A DNA stretch of 64,000 nucleotides from positions 1-64,000 of the forward strand of contig CAWKJU010000023.1 of NCBI GenBank assembly GCA_963849955.1, given 5' to 3'. Shown piece after piece: positions 1 through 7,889 of this stretch. The notes beneath the pieces were generated by a model. The model was given only the letters and a program-made list of their open reading frames with translations, searched no databases and was not told where the DNA came from. Origin of the DNA: CAWFGW01 sp963849955. GTDB lineage: Bacteria > Bacteroidota > Bacteroidia > Cytophagales > JAAEPT01. The translations under genes and the position numbers were made by a program. Numbering within the stretch: position 1 is the stretch's first letter; the number at the start of each line of letters is the position of its first letter.

Positions 1-219
1 CTTTTTTTATCCTTTGCATTATGTTCTTTAAGAAGCAATTAGATTCTTAATCAAACAAAATTTGGCACCTATTTATTTGCTTTTTAAACTTTCTCTAGAA
101 CACCTCAACCAAATAAAACCATGTTACAACAGTTAAATAAATAACTAAAATATTACTGAACTTCAGATTATATGCATTAATTTCATATTAATTGACGCTC
201 TATTTCTTTTTTAAGCAAT
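1..219. other. AT-rich leader region upstream of the two-component pair
   Basis: No reading frame or hairpin that I can support lies here. The stretch is very AT-rich and presumably holds the promoter of the response regulator gene that follows, but I could not place a full TTTG/TAnnTTTG pair close to that gene. Confidence 0.4.
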
Positions 220-225
220 TTGAAT

Positions 226-666
226 ATGACATCCATCAATATACTATTAGCTGATGACGATCAAGATGATCGATTATTGTTTCAAGATGCACTAAGTGAG
301 ATCCAAATCCCATCATCGTTAAGTTGTGTCACGGACGGAGAAAAATTAATTGACCTACTAGAGAAAAACTTTTCAAATTTACCCGACATCGTATTTTTAG
401 ATTTAAACATGCCACTAAAAACTGGAGCTGAATGTTTATCTGACATTAGAAATTGTAACTACTTAAAAAAATTACCTGTTGTGATATTTTCCACTTCTTA
501 TAATCAGGAAACTGCCTCCAACTTACGACTAAAGGGTGCAAATCGTTATATTCAAAAGCCTGGTGATTTTTCAGCTTTAAAGTCCGTGATTCAAAAAGTT
601 TTGACGACATTTAACGAAAATAAGATAGAAAGCGCTTCAAATGAAGCGTTCCTAATTATGCCTTGA
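226..666 (+). CDS. Single-domain CheY/Rcp1-type response regulator
   Basis: A stand-alone receiver domain that would be phosphorylated by a partner histidine kinase. Visible features are the acidic pocket DDDQDD near the N-terminus, the phospho-acceptor Asp in FLDLNMP (about residue 59), the conserved Ser/Thr in FSTS and the Lys in QKPG. There is no output domain, as in the Rcp1 family that pairs with phytochrome-like or PAS-rich kinases. A TTG at 220 is also in frame, but the ATG at 226 is more likely. The stop lies 3 bases before the next gene, a multi-PAS histidine kinase, so the two form a cognate operon. The signal it transmits cannot be read from the sequence. Confidence 0.88.
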   Translation: MTSINILLADDDQDDRLLFQDALSEIQIPSSLSCVTDGEKLIDLLEKNFSNLPDIVFLDLNMPLKTGAECLSDIRNCNYLKKLPVVIFSTSYNQETASNLRLKGANRYIQKPGDFSALKSVIQKVLTTFNENKIESASNEAFLIMP

Positions 667-669
667 TAG

Positions 670-3492
670 ATGACTGTTGTTAAAAATAAGCATTTTAATT
701 TCCTCTCTGATGGTGGTGAAATTGCCCAATTAATAGAAGATAAAGACTGGAGCAAAACCGCACTTGGACCACCCAATGAATGGCCTCAAAGTTTAAAAAC
801 GATGACCTCGGTAATGTTAAACAATCCTTTTGGGATGAACATTATGTGGGGAAAAGATTTGGTTCAAATCTACAATCATCAATATAGCTTAATGATTGGG
901 CCCTCAAAACACCCAAAAGCGATTGGCCAAAAAGCTAGTGAAACATTTGCTGAAATATGGGATATTATAGGTCCAATGCTACAAAAGTCGCTGGATGGTG
1001 AATCTACCCTTTCGTATGGTTTACCTCTATTAATGGATAGAAATGGTTATTTAGAAGAATGTTATTTTGATTTTTCATATAGCCCCATTAAAGATGAAAA
1101 TGGTGATATTGGTGGTGTACTTGTAACAACAATTGAGACCACCAGAACTAAAAAAACAGAACTCGAATTAAAAGAAATAAAAAATCAACTCGAGTTTGCC
1201 ATAGACGCTACTGAACTTGCGACTTTTGATTATGATCCAACTAGTAATCTGTTTTATGGAAATCAACGTCTCAATGACTGGTTCGGAATGCCCAATTTCT
1301 CAGCCTATAAACCTATTGATTTAAACGAGGCTTTGCTTTCAATAGTTGAAGAAGATCGCGAGCGAGTTACAAAGGCTATCAGTGATTCTTTTAATTATGA
1401 ATTGGGAGGCAGCTATGACATCATATATACTGTAGAAAATCTTCAAACAAAAGTTCGAAGGATTGTTAATGCAAAAGGTAAAACCTGGTTTGATGAAAAT
1501 AACAAAGCATACAGGTTTAACGGTACCTTACAAGATATCACCGAAAGAAAGAAAGCTGAAGACGATATAAAATACAGTGAAAAGAATTTGCGATCAATTA
1601 TTCATCAAGCACCTATTGCTATGACAATATTACGTAGTAAAAACTACGTAATGGAAATTGTGAACAACAATGCTTTAGAGGTATTAGGAAGAAAAAAAGA
1701 AGAAATTTTAAATAAACCCATTTTAGAAAGTATGCCTGAACTGCTTCCTCAAGGCATAAAAGAATTACTGGATAATGTTTATGACACAGGAAAACGTTTT
1801 TCTACTACTGAACTTCCTATACAACTCCACAGAAATAGCTCACTAGAAACCGCTTATATTAATTTATCTTATGACCCGCTTTATAATGTAGAAGGAAATG
1901 TTGATGGTATTTTGGCGATAGGGTTTGAAGTCACACAACAAGTTGTTAATCGAAAAAAAATTGAAGAAAATGAACAGAAACTCAATTTGTTGATTGACTC
2001 TAGTGAATTAGGAACTTGGGAATATGATATTTTGGGTAAAAAAGTAGTCTGTTCTAATAGGTCTCTTGAATTATTAGGTTGCAAAAAAGTAGACTATACT
2101 CACAGTGACCTTATAGCCAACATGCATCCTGAGGATCTTGTCATAAGAAACAAAGAACTTGAAGATTCGCTTACTAAAGGAACTCTTGAGTACATTGTAA
2201 GAATTATAGAGGAAGATAAACCGACTCGTTGGATTGTAACTAAAGGTAAGGTCTTTTACAGTGAAGATAAGTTACCAGTAAAAATCTTAGGTACTATCCG
2301 TGATATTACAGAAGATAAAATTACACAACAAAAATTAGAGGAACGAGAAAGAAAATTTCGACTTTTAGCCGACTCTATGCCACAACAAGTATGGACTGCC
2401 GACTTAGAAGGTAATTTAGATTATTTTAACGCTTCAGTTTATGACTATTCAGGACTAACACCTAAAGAACTTGATAAAGTTGGTTGGCTAGATATTGTTC
2501 ACCCGGAAGATAGAGATGAAAATGTACGCAAATGGATTCATTCTATTTCTACAGGGACTGACTTTTTATTCGAACACCGATTCAGAAAACACGATGGCGA
2601 ATACCGATGGAAACTAAGTAGAGCTTTACCCCAAAAAGATGAACATGGTAATATTCAAATGTGGGTAGGGACTAGTACTGACATTCAAGAGCATAAATTA
2701 TTTACCAACGAACTGGAAAAACAAGTTTTTGAAAGAACTAAAGAGGTAATTGAAAAAAATATAGACCTTGAAAAAATAAATAAAGAGTTACAATCATTTG
2801 TTTACATCTCAAGCCATGATTTACAGGAACCACTCAGAAAAATTCAAACCTTTTCAACCCGAATATTAGATAAAGAAGTAAAAAATCTATCCGATCAAGG
2901 AAAAGATTATTTTGGCAGACTCCAAAATGCGGCCAATAGAATGCAAATGTTAATCGAAGACTTGTTAGCCTATTCCCGTACTGGTACTAAAGACAATAAT
3001 ACTGAAGTACTGTCATTAGCTGACTTAGTAGAAGATATCAAATTAGATTTAAAAGAAGATTTGGATGAGAAGAATGCTACTGTTCTGCTTAATACTAATC
3101 ATAACATAAAAGCAATTCGTTTTCAATTCCGACAGCTTTTAATCAACCTCATTAGCAACTCTTTGAAATTTGCACTGGTCAACAAACCACCTATTATAAC
3201 TATTCAAGCCTCTACTATAAAAGGAATTGAGGCACCAGAGACCATTAATCTTTTACCAAAGAAGCTATATTCTCATATAATTATTTCAGATAACGGTATT
3301 GGTTTCGACAATGCATATAAAGATAAAATTTTTGGTCTATTTCAACGACTTCATGGAAAACATGAATACCAAGGGACGGGTATTGGTCTAGCAATAGTTA
3401 AAAAAATTCTTGACAACCATCACGGTGTAATCACTGCCTCTGGTAAACCAAACCATGGAGCTACTTTCGATATTTATTTGCCATTAGAATAA
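670..3492 (+). CDS. Multi-PAS sensor histidine kinase
   Basis: A 940-residue histidine kinase. The N-terminal three quarters is a chain of about five PAS/PAC modules; the phrases LQDITERKKAE, ITEDK and STDIQEHK mark PAC ends. A coiled linker near residues 680-700 leads to a HisKA domain with phospho-acceptor His716 in SHDLQEPLRK. The HATPase follows, with an N box (NLISNSLKFA), a G1 box (DNGIGFD) and GTGIGLAIVKKI. I see no clear membrane segment, so it is probably a cytoplasmic or peripheral sensor. The C-terminus resembles phytochrome-type kinases that work with Rcp1-like regulators, which fits the regulator gene 3 bases upstream. No GAF or PHY domain was recognised. The signal is unknown. 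Confidence 0.9.
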   Translation: MTVVKNKHFNFLSDGGEIAQLIEDKDWSKTALGPPNEWPQSLKTMTSVMLNNPFGMNIMWGKDLVQIYNHQYSLMIGPSKHPKAIGQKASETFAEIWDIIGPMLQKSLDGESTLSYGLPLLMDRNGYLEECYFDFSYSPIKDENGDIGGVLVTTIETTRTKKTELELKEIKNQLEFAIDATELATFDYDPTSNLFYGNQRLNDWFGMPNFSAYKPIDLNEALLSIVEEDRERVTKAISDSFNYELGGSYDIIYTVENLQTKVRRIVNAKGKTWFDENNKAYRFNGTLQDITERKKAEDDIKYSEKNLRSIIHQAPIAMTILRSKNYVMEIVNNNALEVLGRKKEEILNKPILESMPELLPQGIKELLDNVYDTGKRFSTTELPIQLHRNSSLETAYINLSYDPLYNVEGNVDGILAIGFEVTQQVVNRKKIEENEQKLNLLIDSSELGTWEYDILGKKVVCSNRSLELLGCKKVDYTHSDLIANMHPEDLVIRNKELEDSLTKGTLEYIVRIIEEDKPTRWIVTKGKVFYSEDKLPVKILGTIRDITEDKITQQKLEERERKFRLLADSMPQQVWTADLEGNLDYFNASVYDYSGLTPKELDKVGWLDIVHPEDRDENVRKWIHSISTGTDFLFEHRFRKHDGEYRWKLSRALPQKDEHGNIQMWVGTSTDIQEHKLFTNELEKQVFERTKEVIEKNIDLEKINKELQSFVYISSHDLQEPLRKIQTFSTRILDKEVKNLSDQGKDYFGRLQNAANRMQMLIEDLLAYSRTGTKDNNTEVLSLADLVEDIKLDLKEDLDEKNATVLLNTNHNIKAIRFQFRQLLINLISNSLKFALVNKPPIITIQASTIKGIEAPETINLLPKKLYSHIIISDNGIGFDNAYKDKIFGLFQRLHGKHEYQGTGIGLAIVKKILDNHHGVITASGKPNHGATFDIYLPLE

Positions 3493-3499
3493 TTAAAAT

Positions 3500-3531
3500 C
3501 TACAGCATCTCCCCACAGATGCTGTAGTTTT
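3500..3531 (+). terminator. Intrinsic terminator after the histidine kinase
   Basis: A perfect 11-bp stem (3500-3510 with 3517-3527) and 6-base loop, followed by TTTT, lie 8 bases after the kinase stop codon. Confidence 0.8.
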
Positions 3532-3982
3532 AGGCAGCCACTATTGCTAGTGATTGATGCCGCTTTCATTTGAGAATACTTAGGACTTTCTCCAAATAAA
3601 ACGTGTATTGATTACTCGATGTCTGACATAATCCCAAAAAACTGATTTCTTTTTCTCCATTGTAGTTGCCATAGCGCAAACATTGTTTTGCTTTTCAAAC
3701 ACTTCACTGATTCCTTTTTCAAAAAGTTTGCTTATATTTTTTAACTCGTCATTCATTTTTTTCTCATTCAAAACACCCTATTAACCTTGTTCAATTCAAT
3801 GAATGTGCCTAAGAAAAATCGTGTTTAAATTGTATTAGGAATATGCCATGTCTTTTTTTGGGTGTTCTAAATCTACAATCCTGTAGACCTTGTGCCACAT
3901 TCTCTAACACAATCTCCTCTTCTTTAAGCATGTAATTGAAGGAAGTATTTGTTATTTTATATTTCAAAAAAAAAACAAGCCA
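3532..3982. other. Intergenic stretch without a confident gene
   Basis: About 450 bases between the kinase terminator and the RluA-family gene. Two short minus-strand frames occur (3580-3771 and 3809-3994). The second runs into the pseudouridine synthase gene and has no coding character I trust. No RNA gene or repeat was recognised. Confidence 0.4.
3580..3771 (-). CDS. Possible small hypothetical protein (63 aa)
   Basis: A 63-codon frame in the gap between the histidine kinase terminator and the pseudouridine synthase gene. The N-terminal half is charged and would form a helix (lysine and glutamate rich); the C-terminus is basic. No family was recognised and no good TAnnTTTG promoter was found in front of it. 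It could be a chance frame. It is listed only because no larger gene explains this interval. Confidence 0.22.
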   Translation of the reverse strand: MNEKKMNDELKNISKLFEKGISEVFEKQNNVCAMATTMEKKKSVFWDYVRHRVINTRFIWRKS

Positions 3983-5662
3983 TTGACTACACACAACAAC
4001 CTTTTCATCCCTTTTAATAAAGACGTCAAGAATTACCCCTTACCAGAAAAATTCACGTTCCCTTATAACTATACTCCTCATGTTTTAGCAAAAATAGCTA
4101 GCCAAGAACTTCAAGAAGTAATTAATAAAAGTAGTTGGGAACATAACTTTGGTTTTGATCTACAACAAGAGGGCAAAATAATGGGGAAAATGTTCGGAGT
4201 GCTTGTAGTTCGAAACCAGCAACAGGAATTAGGTTACTTAGCTGCATTTTCTGGAAAAATTGGCCAAGAAAATAAATACCCCAACTTTGTACCTCCCGTC
4301 TTTGACCGCTTAATTGAAGCAGGTTTCTATAAAACTCAAGAGGCATTTGTCAACCAAATCAACAAGAAAATTGACGCTATAGAAGCAAGTGAAGACTATC
4401 AATACTGGACAAATAAACTTCATGAAGAAAAATCATTAGCCATACAAGAGCTAGAATTAACAAAACAAAAGATAAAAACTCAGAAAGTAATTCGGCAACA
4501 AAAAAGAACAGAAGCAGCCGTCTCTACTAGCGCTGAAGCGTTTGAACAACTTCAAGCAAACTTTAACAAAGAAAGTCAAGATCAACAACGACATTATAAG
4601 CGACTTGCAAAACAATGGAAAACTCAGCTTGAAGCCACCCAACAGCAGGTCGATAATTTTCAACGACAACTTAACACGTTAAAAGTTGAACGAAAAAATA
4701 AATCTGCTGAATTACAACAACAACTTTTTGAGCAATACACCTTTTTAAACCAACATGGAGAAGAAAAAAGCCTCTTAGAAATTTTCAAAACAACGGCTTT
4801 AAAACTACCACCTGCAGGTGCTGGAGAATGTGCTGCCCCTAAATTATTTCAACACGCCTTTAAACATGGTATGAAACCCATTGCCCTTGCAGAATTTTGG
4901 TGGGGCGAGTCACCCAAAATGGAAATCAGAAAACACCTGCATTACTACCCTGCCTGCAAAAGTAAGTGTGAGCCTATTTTAGGTCATATGTTAAAAGGGT
5001 TTGTTTTGGATAAAAACCCAGTTGAAGAAGATTCCACATCGTTTGAAATCAAAACACTTTTTGAAGACGAATATTTAGCTATAATCAATAAACCAACGGG
5101 TTTGCTGGCTATTCCTGGAAAAAACAAAAAAGATTCGGTAGCCTTACGAATGAAAAGAAAATATCCTGAAGCAACAGGACCTTTGGTTGTCCATCGACTT
5201 GACATGGCTACATCAGGTATCATGTTAATTGCTAAAAATCAAGAAGTACATAAAACTTTACAAAGTCAATTCATAAAACACACCATAAAAAAAAGATATG
5301 TGGCTTTGCTTGATGGTATTATTGATCATCCCGAAGGAACTATTGATTTACCATTACGAGTAGATTTAGACAACAGGCCGCATCAACTTGTATGTTTTGA
5401 TCATGGGAAATCCGCCCGCACACATTGGAAAGTAATTTCACGTGAAAATGGAAAAACAAAAATGCACTTTTTTCCAGTTACTGGTCGTACCCATCAATTA
5501 CGTGTACATGCCGCACACCCTCAAGGTTTAAACACACCAATAATTGGGGATGACCTATATGGCACCAAATCGGATCGACTCCACCTACACGCTGAGTATA
5601 TTGAATTCATGCATCCAATTTCCAGAGAAACAGTGATAATACAGTGTGACGCTAATTTTTAA
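3983..5662 (+). CDS. RluA-family pseudouridine synthase with long N-terminal extension
   Basis: It isomerises uridine to pseudouridine in RNA, probably rRNA. The C-terminal 220 residues are a RluA catalytic domain, with the signature HRLDMATSG placing catalytic Asp407 and later RTHQLRVH and GDDLYG motifs. Ahead of it are about 330 residues not found in E. coli RluA: a globular start, a glutamine/lysine-rich coiled coil (about 140-255), and a segment PPAGAGECAAPKLFQHA with cysteines near YYPACKSKCEP. This long architecture recurs in Bacteroidota. The start is TTG at 3983, because no ATG lies nearby in frame. The exact target base cannot be predicted. Confidence 0.87.
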   Translation: MTTHNNLFIPFNKDVKNYPLPEKFTFPYNYTPHVLAKIASQELQEVINKSSWEHNFGFDLQQEGKIMGKMFGVLVVRNQQQELGYLAAFSGKIGQENKYPNFVPPVFDRLIEAGFYKTQEAFVNQINKKIDAIEASEDYQYWTNKLHEEKSLAIQELELTKQKIKTQKVIRQQKRTEAAVSTSAEAFEQLQANFNKESQDQQRHYKRLAKQWKTQLEATQQQVDNFQRQLNTLKVERKNKSAELQQQLFEQYTFLNQHGEEKSLLEIFKTTALKLPPAGAGECAAPKLFQHAFKHGMKPIALAEFWWGESPKMEIRKHLHYYPACKSKCEPILGHMLKGFVLDKNPVEEDSTSFEIKTLFEDEYLAIINKPTGLLAIPGKNKKDSVALRMKRKYPEATGPLVVHRLDMATSGIMLIAKNQEVHKTLQSQFIKHTIKKRYVALLDGIIDHPEGTIDLPLRVDLDNRPHQLVCFDHGKSARTHWKVISRENGKTKMHFFPVTGRTHQLRVHAAHPQGLNTPIIGDDLYGTKSDRLHLHAEYIEFMHPISRETVIIQCDANF

Positions 5663-5701
5663 AGACTGTTTTTAAACTCAAAAAGAACTTTATTAAAAAA
5701 A

Positions 5702-5752
5702 AATCACATTTTTTTTGTGATTAAAAATAAGTGAGACATGTTTTGTCTCACT
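5702..5752 (+). terminator. Tandem hairpins after the pseudouridine synthase gene
   Basis: Two inverted repeats follow the stop codon. The first has a 7-bp stem, 5702-5708 with 5716-5722, with T-rich loop and A-rich flanks. The second has a 9-bp stem, 5730-5738 with 5744-5752. Either or both could end the upstream transcript. The second lacks a good T tract and could instead be an mRNA 5' structure or operator for the gene at 5817. Confidence 0.5.
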
Positions 5753-5816
5753 CATGTATTTGTTTTGAATCATCGAAAACAACAAAAGTGAAATTCAACC
5801 CAAAACAAATACAACT

Positions 5817-6824
5817 ATGGAAAAGACCTTAAGAATCGAATTGCTAGAAAAAAAATCTCAACTAGAACAAACAAGAGATCAACTAAAAAAAGAATTTATT
5901 GGCTTTGACAATTTAATTGACTCCATGATCGATAAAATTAGTTCGTGGTACAACTTTTCACACATGCAACAACAACCACGGGTCATCAACATTTGGGGAG
6001 CCCATGATTCAGGGAAATTCAGTTTAGTAAAACGCCTTATTGATTTATTAGGGTTTTCAAAAGAAACAAACTCCACCTCTATTTTAGATGAGGAACCAGA
6101 AACTGCTTCTTTTATTACTATCATCAAAGATTTTCAATTTCCCAATTCTGAGGAAATGAACTTGAAGTTGCATAAAAAAGTATGGGGTGTTATTTCTAAA
6201 GCAGACCAATATGAGAAACAACCTTTGATTTTTGTTTTAGGTAACATTAACAGCATCTACTTAAATACCTCTGGATCTTCTATTACAAGTTCTATTAGCA
6301 CAGACAAACTAAAAGAGTTAATGCAGCTTTACTTTACCCGCGAGCAAATTGCTGTGCTGGGTGAACACCATCTCATCATTCCATCATTAACTTCGGAGGA
6401 AGTAAACAAATTGATTAGCAAACGAATTGACGTGATTCATGATCAGTTTTTGAAAACCTATGGCATCCCCTTCCATTTTGATTTATCAGTACCAGTATTT
6501 GTATTTCGTCAATTCTTTCAAACCCGAAATCAGTCAGAGTTATCGGTAACAGGTCTTATTCAGAAATACGTGCTCAACTTTACAAATGAAGTATTAACAG
6601 AAGCAGCTATTCAAAACATTATTTTTGAATCAATCCAAGTTAGAGAAGAAGCCGGTTTGATGATTGCTGATTACATCAGAGATGGACGAACAGTTTACCA
6701 GTTTAAGTACCAATTCATAAAAATGAAGTTAGAGGAAGTAAAACCTAAAGCACAAGAAATTAATCTGAATAAACGGGTTTTAAAAAGCACTCCAAAAATG
6801 AATGAGGTAAGGTTATCAGCCTAA
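5817..6824 (+). CDS. AAA-like ATPase-related protein with degenerate P-loop
   Basis: A 335-residue protein of unknown role. The layout resembles Clp/AAA-type modules: an N-terminal helix, then FIGFDNLIDSMI (like the 'IGQ..AI..I' entry of AAA proteins), then a P-loop-like GAHDSGKFS in which the usual Ser/Thr after GK is Phe, then a hydrophobic strand LIFVLGNIN. The last 100 residues are helical and resemble a lid domain. The altered Walker A suggests weak or absent ATP hydrolysis. It stands alone between hairpins, and its neighbours give no functional clue. It could also be a divergent P-loop protein outside AAA. Confidence 0.55.
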   Translation: MEKTLRIELLEKKSQLEQTRDQLKKEFIGFDNLIDSMIDKISSWYNFSHMQQQPRVINIWGAHDSGKFSLVKRLIDLLGFSKETNSTSILDEEPETASFITIIKDFQFPNSEEMNLKLHKKVWGVISKADQYEKQPLIFVLGNINSIYLNTSGSSITSSISTDKLKELMQLYFTREQIAVLGEHHLIIPSLTSEEVNKLISKRIDVIHDQFLKTYGIPFHFDLSVPVFVFRQFFQTRNQSELSVTGLIQKYVLNFTNEVLTEAAIQNIIFESIQVREEAGLMIADYIRDGRTVYQFKYQFIKMKLEEVKPKAQEINLNKRVLKSTPKMNEVRLSA

Positions 6825-6830
6825 AAATTA

Positions 6831-6863
6831 AACGCTCCAAAAGCCCTACACTTTTGGAGCGTT
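6831..6863. terminator. Bidirectional terminator between convergent genes
   Basis: A perfect 13-bp inverted repeat (6831-6843 with 6851-6863) and 7-base loop sit exactly between the convergent AAA-like gene and the mscS gene. T-rich on one side and A-rich on the other, it can serve both strands. Confidence 0.85.
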
Positions 6864-6870
6864 CTATTAA

Positions 6871-7695
6871 TTATTTTTCAGTGAACATATGAACATCTCT
6901 TTGCGGGAAAGGAATACTAATACCATTAGCATCAAGCGCTTTTTTAACTTTTTCATTACCAGCAAAAAACACATCCCAGTAATCTGCTGTATTTACTTTA
7001 GCTCTTACTTTGAAGTTTACAGAACTATCCGCTAATTCATTAACGTTAATATAATAGCCTTCTTCTTTTGTGTTTAACACGCGCTCATCAGTAAATATAG
7101 CACCTTCAATCACTCGTCTTGCTTTGTCAATATCATCAGTATAACCGATTCCGAAAATCCACTCTACTACACGCGTAGGCTCCTGATTATAATTTACAAG
7201 CGAATCAGTAGAAAGAGGACCATTAGGAATAACAATGACTTTATTATCCCACGTTTTCATGATGGTATGAAAAATTTGGATCTCAGTAACCGAACCAATA
7301 AAACCTTGAGCCTCTACCACATCTCCCACGCGGTAAGGTTTAAGAATAAGAATAATCACACCACCAGCAAAATTTTGTAGTGTTCCTGAAAGTGCTAATC
7401 CAATGGCCAAACCAGCTGCACCAATTACAGCAACAAAAGATGTCGTTTCAACTCCAACCATTTGTATCACACTAATTGCTAACACAACTTTTAAAGTGAT
7501 ACCAAGCAAACCTGTTAAAAAAGGAATTAAAGAAGGGTCAGTTTGTCGTTTATTTAGAACTTTCACCAACCCATTTACTACCATGCTGATCACCTTCAAG
7601 CCGATGATAAGTACAATTATTGCCAATAAAACTTTAGGTAAATAAGCCATTGCCATTTCGATGCCCCTACCTATATATCTTTCTACGTTTTCCAT
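6871..7695 (-). CDS. Small-conductance mechanosensitive channel, MscS family
   Basis: A 274-residue MscS-type channel that opens under membrane tension to release solutes. It has an N-terminal membrane helix (about 15-35) and a second hydrophobic block (about 60-90). The pore helix is glycine/alanine-rich (AVIGAAGLAIGLALSGTLQNFAGG), followed by the cytoplasmic beta domain with PYRVGDVVE and the VIPNGPL motif. Length and layout match the minimal three-helix MscS of E. coli. It has its own transcript, ended by the shared hairpin at 6831. A second, longer MscS homologue lies at 61408. Confidence 0.9.
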   Translation of the reverse strand: MENVERYIGRGIEMAMAYLPKVLLAIIVLIIGLKVISMVVNGLVKVLNKRQTDPSLIPFLTGLLGITLKVVLAISVIQMVGVETTSFVAVIGAAGLAIGLALSGTLQNFAGGVIILILKPYRVGDVVEAQGFIGSVTEIQIFHTIMKTWDNKVIVIPNGPLSTDSLVNYNQEPTRVVEWIFGIGYTDDIDKARRVIEGAIFTDERVLNTKEEGYYINVNELADSSVNFKVRAKVNTADYWDVFFAGNEKVKKALDANGISIPFPQRDVHMFTEK

Positions 7696-7822
7696 ATTTA
7701 TGATCGTTTATTTGTTAATGGTTGTAAATTAAAAAATCAAAAGACTCATACAAAATAAGGCTCTATTAAATAATTAAAACAGTAGAAATGGTGAGGTTGG
7801 CACCGTGAATCACCACTGCTTC

Positions 7823-7853
7823 TTTGCTTTACAGTCGCATTACTTTATATTTG
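7823..7853 (+). promoter_or_regulatory. Bacteroidota-type promoter of the isocitrate dehydrogenase gene
   Basis: A -33 TTTG (7823-7826) and a -7 TATATTTG (7846-7853) are separated by 19 bases. This matches the TTTG-N19-TAnnTTTG consensus for the primary sigma factor of this phylum. The start codon is 37 bases downstream. Confidence 0.7.
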
Positions 7854-7889
7854 CCATCCATAGATTGTTAGTAAATTACATATATAAAA

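Noticed and set aside
3809..3994. 61-codon minus-strand frame
   Set aside because: It overlaps the start of the pseudouridine synthase gene, its sequence lacks any recognisable composition or motif, and there is no promoter.
5730..5752. Riboswitch or attenuator before the AAA-like gene
   Set aside because: It is only a simple stem-loop, with no conserved aptamer pattern that I recognise.
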